Origin: Flavobacterium algicola
GTDB lineage: Bacteria > Bacteroidota > Bacteroidia > Flavobacteriales > Flavobacteriaceae
Assembly (NCBI RefSeq): GCF_022399565.1
Contig: NZ_JAJTUT010000001.1
Span: 1,587,493-1,651,492 of the forward strand
Length of the DNA: 64,000 bases
Reading direction: 5' to 3'
In this document: piece by piece, positions 1 to 8,848 of the stretch
How the letters are laid out: each line of letters opens with the position of its first letter
Position numbering within the stretch: position 1 is the stretch's first letter
Position numbers and translations under genes: made by a program
Notes under the pieces: generated by a model
The model's database searches: none
The model's input: only the letters and a program-made list of their open reading frames with translations
What the model was told of the DNA's origin: nothing

Positions 1-14
1 AATTTTGTCGCAAT

Positions 15-686
15 ATGACAGAACATTTACTTCATCCAAGAATTATTGAGAGCAAAGATTGGGCAACAATTTTATTTGTACTGTCGTTTATGCTTATAGC
101 CGTAACCCGATCAACCAATGAAGGTCGATTTGGAGATTTTATGAATCTTCTCTTTTCTGATAAGTATTCTAAAATATACCGTGACCCAACTCACTTAAAA
201 AGCACCTTCACAATTGTCTTGTTTTTTGTTCAAGCAATCTCTTTTGCTTTTTTTATACAACTGTCTTTGAGTGTTTTTGGATCAGCCTCCAAGACTGATT
301 TTATACTTTATATTCAAATTGTAACATTTGTTATTTTCTTCATTTTATCAAAATACCTGATTGAGAAAATAATCGCAACAGCATTCAATATTGAGGATTT
401 TGCTGCGCAGTTTAACCTTCAAAAAGTTACATATCGAACATATATTGGTCTTTTGATACTTCCTTTTAACATAATTTTGTTTTACCACGATACTATTTCT
501 ATTATAATACCACAAGTAATTATAGCTATGTTGTTGATAGCTAATGTTTTGATTTATTTGGTATCAATAAAAAATTATCAAAATCTAATATTCAGCAAGT
601 TGTTTTATTTTATTTTATATCTTTGCACTCTCGAAATAGCCCCCTATTTTTTTATGTATTATTTGTACACAAAAGGTAGCGCTTAG
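15..686 (+). CDS. DUF4271 family integral membrane protein
   Basis: A 223-residue hydrophobic protein with about five or six predicted membrane segments (for example near residues 15-35, 65-90, 95-115, 145-165, 170-190 and 195-215). The pattern and its position directly before a uroporphyrinogen-III synthase-like gene match the DUF4271 family of Bacteroidota, whose function is unknown. The gap to the next gene is 13 bp, so the two are probably one operon. The window starts only 14 bp upstream; bases 1-7 (aattttg) look like the end of a TAnnTTTG -7 element, so this is likely the first gene of its transcript. Confidence 0.75.
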   Translation: MTEHLLHPRIIESKDWATILFVLSFMLIAVTRSTNEGRFGDFMNLLFSDKYSKIYRDPTHLKSTFTIVLFFVQAISFAFFIQLSLSVFGSASKTDFILYIQIVTFVIFFILSKYLIEKIIATAFNIEDFAAQFNLQKVTYRTYIGLLILPFNIILFYHDTISIIIPQVIIAMLLIANVLIYLVSIKNYQNLIFSKLFYFILYLCTLEIAPYFFMYYLYTKGSA

Positions 687-699
687 AAACTGTTAAAAT

Positions 700-1449
700 A
701 TGAAAGTGAAAACTATTTTGGTGTCACAACCTGAGCCTAAAGTTGAGAATTCTCCTTACTTTGAATTGCAACAAAAGCATAAAATAAAAATTGATTTCAG
801 ACCTTTTATCCATATAGAAGGAGTTAATGCAAAAGAGATTCGTCTACAAAAAATCGATCTTAATAATTTTACTGCAATTATTTTAACGAGTCGCAACGCC
901 GTAGATCATTTTTTTAGAGTAGCTGAAGAAATGCGTTTCAAAGTTCCTGAAGGATTAAAGTATTTTTGCCAATCGGAAGCTGTTGCTTTCTACTTGCAAA
1001 AATATGTGGTGTATAGAAAACGTAAAATTTATGTTGGAGGAAAAGATTTTGCAGATTTATCACCGCTGATTAAAAAGTATAAGGATGAGAAATTCCTATT
1101 ACCTGCGTCTGATCAATTGAATGCTGATGCACCTACTACATTAAATAACTTGAAAGTAGACTGGACTCAAGCCACTTTTTACAAAACTGTAATGAGTGAT
1201 TTGTCTGATCTTGCTGATGTTTATTATGATGTTTTGGCTTTTTTCAGTCCAACTGGAATCAAGTCATTGTTTAAAAACTTTCCAGATTTTAAACAAAACG
1301 AAACTAGAATTGCTGTTTTTGGTAGTACTACCCAAAAAGAAGCCTTGGATTGTGGTTTGAGAATTGATATTCTTGCTCCAACTCCTGGTACACCTTCAAT
1401 GACAATGGCAATCGAAAAATACATTGTAGAAAATAATAAATCAAAGTAA
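700..1449 (+). CDS. hemD: Uroporphyrinogen-III synthase family protein
   Basis: This 249-residue protein has the two-lobed layout of HemD, which cyclises hydroxymethylbilane to uroporphyrinogen III in heme and siroheme synthesis in the cytoplasm. Recognisable pieces are an early ILVSQPEPK strand, ILTSRNAVDHF at about 60-70, and the second-lobe pattern VLAFFSPTGIKSLF at about 178-191, followed by IAVFGSTTQKEA. The length is normal. It sits 13 bp after the DUF4271 gene and is followed by a strong hairpin terminator, so it ends the operon. HemD sequences are poorly conserved; the assignment rests on the overall pattern, not on catalytic residues. Confidence 0.85.
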   Translation: MKVKTILVSQPEPKVENSPYFELQQKHKIKIDFRPFIHIEGVNAKEIRLQKIDLNNFTAIILTSRNAVDHFFRVAEEMRFKVPEGLKYFCQSEAVAFYLQKYVVYRKRKIYVGGKDFADLSPLIKKYKDEKFLLPASDQLNADAPTTLNNLKVDWTQATFYKTVMSDLSDLADVYYDVLAFFSPTGIKSLFKNFPDFKQNETRIAVFGSTTQKEALDCGLRIDILAPTPGTPSMTMAIEKYIVENNKSK

Positions 1450-1473
1450 TTTTTTACTAGAATTATATAAGTC

Positions 1474-1505
1474 AAAAAAAAACCGCAACTAATTGCGGTT
1501 TTTTT
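1474..1505. terminator. Bidirectional intrinsic terminator
   Basis: An A-run, the arm aaccgcaa, loop ctaa, arm ttgcggtt and a T-run form a perfect hairpin that can act in both directions. It lies between the hemD-like gene and the convergent metallopeptidase gene. Confidence 0.85.
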
Positions 1506-1543
1506 GTTTCCTGTTTTTTTGAATAAAAGAGCTATAGCTCTAA

Positions 1544-2233
1544 TTAGTCTCTTCTGCTTCCACCCATATAAATTGAAATATAATACAGTAACGTAGCGAT
1601 AGAACCTAATGCAGCTACAACGTAGGTGCGAGCTGCCCATTTCAAAGAATCTTCTGCTCCGGCGTACTCGGCATGATTTAGCATGTTTTTGTTTTTAAGC
1701 CAGGCTAGAGCTCTGTTACTTGCATCGTATTCTACTGGTAATGTAACAAGTGAGAAGATAGTAGTCGCTGCAAACAAAACGATACCAGCCAACAATAACT
1801 GCGGAAAACTATTTAATAACAATATACCTCCCAGTAAAACCCATTGCATATAGCTAGAAGCTACATTTACAAAAGGTACCAATTTGGAACGCATCGTCAA
1901 CCACTGGTAACCAACAGCATGTTGTACAGCGTGTCCGCACTCATGAGCAGCCACAGCAGCCGCCGCTGCATTGCGTTGGTTGTATACAGCTTCGCTTAAG
2001 TTTACTGTTTTGTTTACTGGATTGTAGTGGTCGGTCAATTGACCTGGAGTCGAAATAACGCGCACATCATAAATACCATTATCGGCGAGCATTTTTTGAG
2101 CAATCTCAGCTCCGCTCATATGATTTTGCAAATGCAGTTTCGAATAAAATTCAAATTTGCTTTTAAGTCTTGAACTAACCAACCAGCTGAAAAGCATTAT
2201 GATTCCAGCCAATACAAGATATCCTGTTCCCAT
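1544..2233 (-). CDS. YugP-type membrane zinc metallopeptidase
   Basis: A 229-residue membrane protein with an N-terminal segment (residues 3-20), an HECGH zinc-protease motif at about 97-101 inside AAAVAAHECGHAVQHA, and two hydrophobic segments further on (about 125-160 and 205-222). This fits the neutral zinc metallopeptidase family that includes Bacillus YugP (DUF2268/Zn_peptidase_2 group); substrates are not established. The two His and the Glu of HExxH are all present, so the enzyme should be active. It is convergent with the hemD-like gene across a shared terminator and appears to be a single-gene unit. Confidence 0.88.
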   Translation of the reverse strand: MGTGYLVLAGIIMLFSWLVSSRLKSKFEFYSKLHLQNHMSGAEIAQKMLADNGIYDVRVISTPGQLTDHYNPVNKTVNLSEAVYNQRNAAAAAVAAHECGHAVQHAVGYQWLTMRSKLVPFVNVASSYMQWVLLGGILLLNSFPQLLLAGIVLFAATTIFSLVTLPVEYDASNRALAWLKNKNMLNHAEYAGAEDSLKWAARTYVVAALGSIATLLYYISIYMGGSRRD

Positions 2234-2352
2234 GTTTTTTATTTTAAGTTTTTTATTTGACTATTAGATAGCAAATTCTGAACCAATTTGATAAAAGTGT
2301 CATTGTGGCAATGGTTAATTATTTATTAAATAGAACTTTAGATTAAAATTTT

Positions 2353-2402
2353 AAAAAAAAATCCAAATTCCAATTAACTAATTGTTAATAGAATTTGGAT
2401 TT
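2353..2402 (-). terminator. Terminator downstream of leuS
   Basis: The arms aaatccaaattc and gaatttggattt are fully complementary across a 20-base AT-rich loop. Read on the minus strand, the hairpin is followed by a run of T, as expected for the end of the leuS transcript. Confidence 0.75.
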
Positions 2403-2456
2403 AAGTTGTTGCTTTATATTCAGGTTAAAGCAATAATTATTTAATTAGTACAATTG

Positions 2457-5400
2457 TTACCCTACCAAATTGATGATTTTTCCTGGTACAATAATTATTT
2501 TGTTAGGAGTCTTTCCGTCCAATTGTTTAATCGTTCTTTCATCGTTCAAAACAATTTCTTGAATTTGATCTTTGCTCAAGTCCAATGGTAAAGTCAACGT
2601 GAAACGCATCTTACCGTTAAAAGATACTGGGTATTCTTTTTCAGATTCTACCAAATGTTTCTCTTCAAAAACTGGGAAAGCAACCGTAGCTATAGATCCT
2701 TCGTTTCCTAATATTGACCATAATTCCTCTGCAATATGTGGTGCATAAGGAGAAATTACAATAGCCAAAGGTTCCAAAATGGCACGTGAATGGCATTTTT
2801 GAGTAGACAATTCATTTACACAAATCATGAATTGTGACACAGAGGTATTAAAAGAGAAATTCTCTATATCATCTGCTACTTTTTTAATCGTTTTATGTAA
2901 TGTTTTTAAGTTGTCTTTGGTCGGTTCATCGTTTGTGACTACCAATGTGTCTTCTTCATAATACAAACGCCATAATTTTTTTAAGAAACCAAACACTCCC
3001 GAAATACCTGCCGTATTCCAAGGCTTTGCTTGTTCCAGTGGCCCTAAAAACATTTCGTACAAACGTAAGGTATCTGCTCCATACTCCGTGCAAATATCAT
3101 CTGGTGTTACAACGTTGTATTTCGATTTAGACATTTTCTCTACTTCGCGACCTACAATGTATTTACCATTTTCATCTAGTACGAATTCAGCATTGTTATA
3201 CTCTTCTCTCCATGATTTGAATTTTTCAATATCTAATTCATCAGATGAATTAACCATTGAGACATCAACATGAATTGGTTGGATACTGTGTCCTTCAATC
3301 TTATTTTTCGAAACGAATGAATTTGTTCCTTCCAATCGATATACAAATGCACTGGTACCTAAGATCATTCCTTGATTAATCAATTTTTTGAACGGCTCTT
3401 CTGTAGGTGCATACCCTTTATCTTTTAAGAATTTATTCCAAAAACGGGAGTACAACAAGTGACCTGTTGCGTGCTCACTACCTCCTATATACAAATCCAC
3501 AGATTCCCAATACGCTAGCGCTTCTTTGCTTGCAAATTCATTTTCATTACTCGCATCCATATAACGCATCCAATACCATGATGAACCTGCCCAACCTGGC
3601 ATCGTGTTCAACTCTAACGGGAAGATGGTTTGATTATCGACAGTGGTCGACTCGACAACTTTATTGTTTATGCTGTCCCAAGCCCAAACAGTTGCATTTC
3701 CTAATGGAGGCAAACCGTCTTCGGTTGGTAAATATTTTTCTACTTCTGGTAATATGATTGGTAAATATTGTGCATCAATCATTTGTGGTAACTCATTTAC
3801 ATAATAAACTGGGAATGGTTCTCCCCAATATCTTTGGCGGGAGAAAACAGCATCACGTAAACGGTAATTTATTTTTCCTCTTCCTTGGTTTATTTTTTCT
3901 AAGGCTTCAATAATGACTTTAGTAGCTTCTTTGTAACCTAGTCCATTTAAGAAATCAGAATTTTCTAAAACAAACCCTTCTTTAGCTCCAAACGCAGCTT
4001 CGGAAATGTCCTTGTCGAATATGTTCTTAATTTCTTGCATTCCGTTTTGCCCTTTAAAGAAATTAGCGAAAGCGAAATCTCTTTCGTCTCCACAAGGAAC
4101 GGCCATTACAGCACCTGTACCATATCCTGCCAGAACATAGTCTCCAATCCAAACCGGAATTGGCTCTTTGGTAAACGGATGTTCTGCATAAGCTCCTGTA
4201 AATACTCCAGAGATTGTTTTTACATCAGCCATACGTTCTCTTTCAGAACGTTTAGAGGTTTTTTCGATATAAGCAGCTACTGCATCTTTTTGATCTGCTG
4301 TCGTAATTTGTGCTACCAACTCGTGCTCTGGTGCTAGTGTCATAAAAGTAACAGCAAAAATAGTGTCGGGACGTGTAGTGAAAACACTAATGGTACCGTT
4401 AGCTCCAGAAGGGTAGTCTCCAATATTGTCTAATTCTATTGTGATGGTATCTAAAACACCTGCTAGATTTCTGATGATTTCTTCGTTTGTAAAACGAATT
4501 ATTTTAAAACCATTTTCATTTAATACTCTAACTTTTTCAGGATCGATCGCTATAATTTCACCTTTTACTTTACCATCAACTTCGATTACCAATTTTTTCG
4601 AAAGACATACAAAATCAACCGTATATCCTGCGATTAAATGTTGTTGCTTGAATTTATAATCTAAAGCTTTTGATTGTAAACTTAGCCATAAGGTCTTTTC
4701 AATTTCGGTTGAATTAGCCAAAGGATCTCTAGATCCCATGTTTTCTTCTCCTTCGGGGAAAGTTATAATAGGAAAGTCTACCATAGCACCAATGCTTTTT
4801 CCAATCCAATTGCGTTGACTTTCTTTGATACTTTCTGTCCAGTCAATCGTATTCAATCCTTGCAACAAACGTTCTGCATAAGCAGAAATACGCATGCTCC
4901 ATTGTGTCATCTTTTTACGTACTACAGGGTATCCTCCTCGTTCAGAAACACCATTTATAATTTCGTCATTGGCCAAAACCGTTCCTAAGCCAGGGCACCA
5001 GTTTACTTCGGTTTCTGCTAGATAGGTCATTCTATATTGTAATAGAATTTTCTCTTGTTTTTCTTTGTCGAAAACATTCCACTCAGAGGCGGTGAAAACA
5101 GTAATATTGTCATCGCAAACCGCGTTAATTGCAGCATTACCTTCTGATGCTAGGGTAGTTATTAAAGTCGAAATATCTTCTGCTTTATCGCTGTCTTTAT
5201 TATACCATGAATTAAATAACTGAATAAAAATCCATTGTGTGTGTTTGTAGTAATCAGGATTCGAAGTTCGCACTTCTCTATCCCAATCAAATGAAAACCC
5301 AATAGTGTCTAGTTGTTTTCTGTACCCCGCAATTTGATTTCCCTCTTTGTCAAATCCACCATCAATATTTACACGTGTAGTATCTTCTGGGCGCTGTCCT

Positions 5401-5675
5401 GTTTGTATTGCATATTGCTCTGCTGGCAAACCAAAACTGTCATAACCCATTGGGTGTAAAACATTAAAACCTTGGTGGCGCTTGTACCTTGAGTAGACAT
5501 CTGAAGCTATGTATCCTAACGGATGACCTACATGTAATCCTGCTCCCGACGGGTAAGGAAACATGTCTAAAACATAATGTTTAGGTTTATCCGAAGTGTT
5601 AGACGCAGCAAAAGTTTTGTTGTCTGCCCAGTATTTTTGCCATTTGGCTTCAATTTCGTTTGGATTGTATTTCAT
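2457..5675 (-). CDS. leuS: Leucyl-tRNA synthetase with an inserted DUF559-like domain
   Basis: A class I synthetase that charges tRNA-Leu. The HIGH-type motif is HVGH at residues 48-51 and KMSKS lies near residue 848. The catalytic, CP1 editing, anticodon and C-terminal regions are all present. At 1072 residues it is longer than the usual Bacteroidota enzyme (roughly 920-950). The excess is a block of about 120 residues (about 303-425) at the start of CP1, between the FPI after IGKSIGAMVD and the conserved VFTTRPDT. The block has the DUF559 pattern: EKTLW, FKQQ, YTVDFVC (D354), KLVIEVDG (E365, D367), VRVLNENGF and IIRFTNEEI. The His usually found after the DG is absent. Other Bacteroidota-type segments (about 157-215 and before KMSKS) are normal for the phylum. 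The gene is divergent from ftsX. Confidence 0.97.
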   Translation of the reverse strand: MKYNPNEIEAKWQKYWADNKTFAASNTSDKPKHYVLDMFPYPSGAGLHVGHPLGYIASDVYSRYKRHQGFNVLHPMGYDSFGLPAEQYAIQTGQRPEDTTRVNIDGGFDKEGNQIAGYRKQLDTIGFSFDWDREVRTSNPDYYKHTQWIFIQLFNSWYNKDSDKAEDISTLITTLASEGNAAINAVCDDNITVFTASEWNVFDKEKQEKILLQYRMTYLAETEVNWCPGLGTVLANDEIINGVSERGGYPVVRKKMTQWSMRISAYAERLLQGLNTIDWTESIKESQRNWIGKSIGAMVDFPIITFPEGEENMGSRDPLANSTEIEKTLWLSLQSKALDYKFKQQHLIAGYTVDFVCLSKKLVIEVDGKVKGEIIAIDPEKVRVLNENGFKIIRFTNEEIIRNLAGVLDTITIELDNIGDYPSGANGTISVFTTRPDTIFAVTFMTLAPEHELVAQITTADQKDAVAAYIEKTSKRSERERMADVKTISGVFTGAYAEHPFTKEPIPVWIGDYVLAGYGTGAVMAVPCGDERDFAFANFFKGQNGMQEIKNIFDKDISEAAFGAKEGFVLENSDFLNGLGYKEATKVIIEALEKINQGRGKINYRLRDAVFSRQRYWGEPFPVYYVNELPQMIDAQYLPIILPEVEKYLPTEDGLPPLGNATVWAWDSINNKVVESTTVDNQTIFPLELNTMPGWAGSSWYWMRYMDASNENEFASKEALAYWESVDLYIGGSEHATGHLLYSRFWNKFLKDKGYAPTEEPFKKLINQGMILGTSAFVYRLEGTNSFVSKNKIEGHSIQPIHVDVSMVNSSDELDIEKFKSWREEYNNAEFVLDENGKYIVGREVEKMSKSKYNVVTPDDICTEYGADTLRLYEMFLGPLEQAKPWNTAGISGVFGFLKKLWRLYYEEDTLVVTNDEPTKDNLKTLHKTIKKVADDIENFSFNTSVSQFMICVNELSTQKCHSRAILEPLAIVISPYAPHIAEELWSILGNEGSIATVAFPVFEEKHLVESEKEYPVSFNGKMRFTLTLPLDLSKDQIQEIVLNDERTIKQLDGKTPNKIIIVPGKIINLVG

Positions 5676-5835
5676 CAGATTGTGTTTCTAAAGTATAAAA
5701 ACGCTAAGTTTCTAGGATTAACGATATAATAAAGGCGCAAATTTACGTTTATTGTACGAAAGTCAAAACTTTGAACGTTATTAACTTCAAATAAAGAAAT
5801 ACTTTATTATTTTTACGGCATAATTAAAACACACT

Positions 5836-6711
5836 ATGAGTTCTTCATTTGATAAGTTTCAAAAACGCAGATTAATTTCTTCTTATTTTTCAGTTGTGCT
5901 AAGTATATTCTTGGTTTTGTTTCTGTTAGGGACCCTTGGTCTTTTCATTATCAATTCTCAAAAACTAGCAGATGATTTTAAGGAAAAAATCGCCATGACT
6001 ATATTTTTCAAAAACAAAGCTACTGATGCGGAATTAAAAGCTTTTGGTGCAGAACTGAAAAAAGCGCCTTTTGCTAAATCATCGGTTTTTGTAACTAAAG
6101 ATGAAGCTGCTAAACAACATACAGATATTATTGGTGAAGATTTTTTAACCTTTTTGGGCGAAAACCCTTTGCAGAATTCGTATGATATCCATTTTAAAGC
6201 GGCTTATGTAGAACGTGATAGTATTGCGGCAATCGAAAAAGAGTTTAGGCTTAACAAACAAATTGATGATATTGTTTATGACAAACAACTTGTTAACTTG
6301 GTAAATGATAATATTAAAAAAGTAAGTATGTGGATTCTAATCATCAGCTGCTTTTTGACTTTTATAGCAGTTTTACTTATTAATAGCTCTCTACGTCTTT
6401 CTATTTATTCGAACAGATTTATCATCAAAACCATGCAGATGGTAGGAGCTACCAAATCTTTTATTAGAAAACCGTTTGTAATGCGTAGTGTGAAACTTGG
6501 GGTTATCGGTGCAACATTGGCCATCATCGCTCTAATTGCGATGCTAACTTATGTTCAATCAAACTTTCCTGAACTTGAAATTCTTGAAAACAAAGCATTA
6601 ATTGGGATTGTGTTTGCTGCTGTTATGGCAATGGGAATTTTGATCACTTGGATCAGTACTCATTTTGCAACACAACGTTTCTTAAACTTAAGAACAGACG
6701 ATTTATATTAA
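5836..6711 (+). CDS. ftsX: Cell division permease-like protein FtsX
   Basis: A 291-residue protein with the FtsX layout: a cytoplasmic N-terminus, a first membrane segment at about 19-42, an extracytoplasmic domain to about 165, then three membrane segments (about 170-190, 215-240, 260-280) enclosing the FtsX permease domain. The motif KTMQMVGATKSFIRKPF before the third segment is typical. FtsX pairs with the ATPase FtsE and activates peptidoglycan hydrolases at the septum; no ftsE is present here, which is common in the phylum. It begins the ftsX-DUF3098-uppP-truB series, a recurring Bacteroidota arrangement. Confidence 0.93.
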   Translation: MSSSFDKFQKRRLISSYFSVVLSIFLVLFLLGTLGLFIINSQKLADDFKEKIAMTIFFKNKATDAELKAFGAELKKAPFAKSSVFVTKDEAAKQHTDIIGEDFLTFLGENPLQNSYDIHFKAAYVERDSIAAIEKEFRLNKQIDDIVYDKQLVNLVNDNIKKVSMWILIISCFLTFIAVLLINSSLRLSIYSNRFIIKTMQMVGATKSFIRKPFVMRSVKLGVIGATLAIIALIAMLTYVQSNFPELEILENKALIGIVFAAVMAMGILITWISTHFATQRFLNLRTDDLY

Positions 6712-6754
6712 TAGTAGAATTATAATCGAAAGATAAAAAAAGACAAACGACAGC

Positions 6755-6988
6755 ATGATGGAAGAAAATAAATCAGAATTTTTATTTGATAATGTAAATT
6801 ACAAAATCCTATTGGTAGGAGTGGGGGTTATTGCCTTAGGCTTTATTTTGATGTCTGGTGGAGGTAGTGATGATCCAACTGTTTTTAACGAAGAAATATT
6901 TAATTTTAGAAGAATTCGATTAGCACCTACTACGGTCTTAATTGGCTTTGGTATTACTGTTTTTTCAATACTTAAAACACGTAAGTAG
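6755..6988 (+). CDS. DUF3098 small membrane protein
   Basis: This 77-residue protein has two predicted membrane segments (about 17-34 and 58-73) joined by a short loop containing SGGGSDDPTVFNEEIFNFRR. The FNEEIFxFRR pattern and the position between ftsX and uppP identify it as DUF3098, a Bacteroidota family of unknown role. It lies 43 bp after ftsX and 37 bp before uppP. The neighbours act in cell-envelope assembly, which suggests, without proof, an accessory role there. Confidence 0.85.
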   Translation: MMEENKSEFLFDNVNYKILLVGVGVIALGFILMSGGGSDDPTVFNEEIFNFRRIRLAPTTVLIGFGITVFSILKTRK

Positions 6989-7025
6989 TTACTTTTATCT
7001 CTTCTCACTATTTTAAATATCATTA

Positions 7026-7844
7026 ATGAATACATTACAAGCAATTATCCTTGCGATTGTCGAAGGACTTACGGAATACTTACCAATTTCTTCTACAGCT
7101 CACATGGGTTTTACAGCCTCTCTCCTAGGAATGGAAGAGACGGAATTCTTAAAAATGTTTCAAGTATCAATACAATTTGGAGCAATATTATCAATTGTTG
7201 TCTTGTATTGGAAGAAATTTTTTGACTTCAAAAATTTTAATTTCTACATAAAATTAGTGTGCGCAGTAATTCCAGCTTTGGTTTTGGGTTATCTTTTTGA
7301 TGATGCAATAGAGGCAGTTCTAGGAAATCAAATAGCAATATCTACTGTTTTGGTGCTAGGCGGTGTCGTTCTTTTGTTTGTAGATAATTGGTTTAAAAAT
7401 CCAGTAATACTTGACGAAAAAGACATCACTGTAAAAAAAGCAGTAATCATTGGTTTCTGGCAATGTCTTGCTATGATGCCTGGAACTTCGCGTTCTGCAG
7501 CCTCGATTATTGGTGGTATGACGCAAGGGTTAAGTAGAAGAGCGTCTGCTGAATTTTCATTCTTTTTGGCTGTTCCTACGATGTTGGCAGTTACAGTATA
7601 TTCTGTGTTTGTAAAAACATGGGGAAAAGGAACGGTTACCGAAATGAAAGGTTACGAGATGATTATGCAAGATGATAGTCATATACAACTATTTATTTTG
7701 GGTAATGTTTTGGCATTTATTGTTGCCCTGATTGCAGTGAAGACATTTATAACTGTTTTGACTAAATATGGTTTCAAATTTTGGGGTTGGTACCGAATTG
7801 TTATCGGTATTGGATTATTGATCTATTTTTATACTACTAAATAA
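7026..7844 (+). CDS. uppP: Undecaprenyl-diphosphatase
   Basis: UppP (BacA) dephosphorylates undecaprenyl diphosphate, recycling the lipid carrier for peptidoglycan and surface glycans at the inner membrane. The 272-residue length is typical. The two signature motifs are present: EGLTEYLPISSTAH at about 13-26 and PGTSRSAASIIGG at about 152-164, with the Glu, Ser and Arg residues linked to catalysis. Multiple membrane segments follow the family pattern. Its stop codon overlaps the truB start (TAATG), so translation of the two is probably coupled. Confidence 0.97.
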   Translation: MNTLQAIILAIVEGLTEYLPISSTAHMGFTASLLGMEETEFLKMFQVSIQFGAILSIVVLYWKKFFDFKNFNFYIKLVCAVIPALVLGYLFDDAIEAVLGNQIAISTVLVLGGVVLLFVDNWFKNPVILDEKDITVKKAVIIGFWQCLAMMPGTSRSAASIIGGMTQGLSRRASAEFSFFLAVPTMLAVTVYSVFVKTWGKGTVTEMKGYEMIMQDDSHIQLFILGNVLAFIVALIAVKTFITVLTKYGFKFWGWYRIVIGIGLLIYFYTTK

Positions 7845-8551
7845 TGGACACATTAACTCCAGAAGAGTACTTAACCGGACAAATATTGTTGATAGACAAA
7901 CCATTAAAGTGGAGTTCTTTTCAGGCAGTTAATAAATTAAAGTACGCTTTGATAAATACAATCGGCTTGCCAAAGAAATTCAAAATTGGGCATGCAGGAA
8001 CTTTAGATCCGCTTGCTACTGGTTTGTTAATTGTTTGCACGGGAAAATTTACTAAGAGAATTACTGAAATTCAAGCTCAAGCCAAAGAATACACAGGAAC
8101 TTTTTATATTGGTGCAACTACACCATCATATGATTTGGAAACAGAAGTTGATCAAGAATTTCCGACTTCACATATCGATGAAGCATTAATTCACGAAACA
8201 GTAAAGCAATTTTTAGGCGAAATTGATCAAATTCCTCCGATCTATTCGGCAATTAAGAAAGACGGTGTTCGACTTTATGAGCATGCTCGTGCAGGGGAAA
8301 CAGTCGAAATTGCTTCTAGGAAAACGACCATACACGAATTTGAAATTACACGGATAGCATTACCAGAAATTGACTTTAGAGTGACTTGCAGTAAAGGGAC
8401 TTACATTCGATCATTAGCTTTTGATTTTGGTAAAGCTATGCAGTCAGGATCACACCTAACGGCTTTGCGAAGAACTAAGATTGGAAACTATGATGTTGAC
8501 GATGCGATTGATGTAGAATTATTCGAAGAAAACTTAAAAAATCTTCAATAA
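7844..8551 (+). CDS. truB: tRNA pseudouridine-55 synthase
   Basis: TruB isomerises U55 in the T-loop of tRNAs. The catalytic motif GHAGTLDPLATG is at about 49-60 with Asp55 as the nucleophile. KPLKWSSFQAVNKLK near the N-terminus and the C-terminal substrate-positioning segment CSKGTYIRSLAFDFG are also typical. At 235 residues it is close to the short form lacking a PUA domain, as usual in this phylum. The start overlaps the uppP stop by one base. A 13-bp perfect hairpin follows at 8565-8605. Confidence 0.96.
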   Translation: MDTLTPEEYLTGQILLIDKPLKWSSFQAVNKLKYALINTIGLPKKFKIGHAGTLDPLATGLLIVCTGKFTKRITEIQAQAKEYTGTFYIGATTPSYDLETEVDQEFPTSHIDEALIHETVKQFLGEIDQIPPIYSAIKKDGVRLYEHARAGETVEIASRKTTIHEFEITRIALPEIDFRVTCSKGTYIRSLAFDFGKAMQSGSHLTALRRTKIGNYDVDDAIDVELFEENLKNLQ

Positions 8552-8564
8552 TAGCTATAAAAAT

Positions 8565-8605
8565 TTCACGATTTGAGTTTTGTATGCCAAAGCTCAAATC
8601 GTGAA
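8565..8605. terminator. Hairpin after truB
   Basis: The arms ttcacgatttgag and ctcaaatcgtgaa are perfectly complementary across a 15-base loop. There is no strong T-run on either side, so it may be a terminator, an mRNA 3'-end stabiliser, or both. Confidence 0.55.
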
Positions 8606-8644
8606 TAGATTAAGACTACATTAACTATCAAATCCCTTGATAGA

Positions 8645-8722
8645 TTAATAATGTGACATACGTTCATTTCCAAATAGAAAACGAGAAAGCATATCATACA
8701 TTTTTTCGAATAATTTTTTCAT
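8645..8722 (-). CDS. Possible 25-residue small protein
   Basis: A short minus-strand frame starts MKKLFEKMYDMLSRF and ends with MSHY before TAA. It could form a short amphipathic helix. The bases before its ATG (ttaacaattaaaaaatat) resemble the A-rich leaders common upstream of flavobacterial genes, and it sits in a 297-bp gap with no other gene. Nothing else supports it: no family is recognised and no clear -7 element was found. It may be chance. Confidence 0.3.
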   Translation of the reverse strand: MKKLFEKMYDMLSRFLFGNERMSHY

Positions 8723-8848
8723 GACGATATTTTTTAATTGTTAAACAATAATTAAATACACATAAAAATCAAATAGGAAATGATAGACTTGATTGGGAAT
8801 CACTAAGTTACGTAATTTATTTAATAAATTTTGAATTATAACTATTTT

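Noticed and set aside
4400..4770. The extra domain in leuS read as an intein
   Set aside because: No Cys or Ser splice start, no His-Asn end and no intein blocks are present; the block fits DUF559 and lies in frame as an insertion, not a splicing element.
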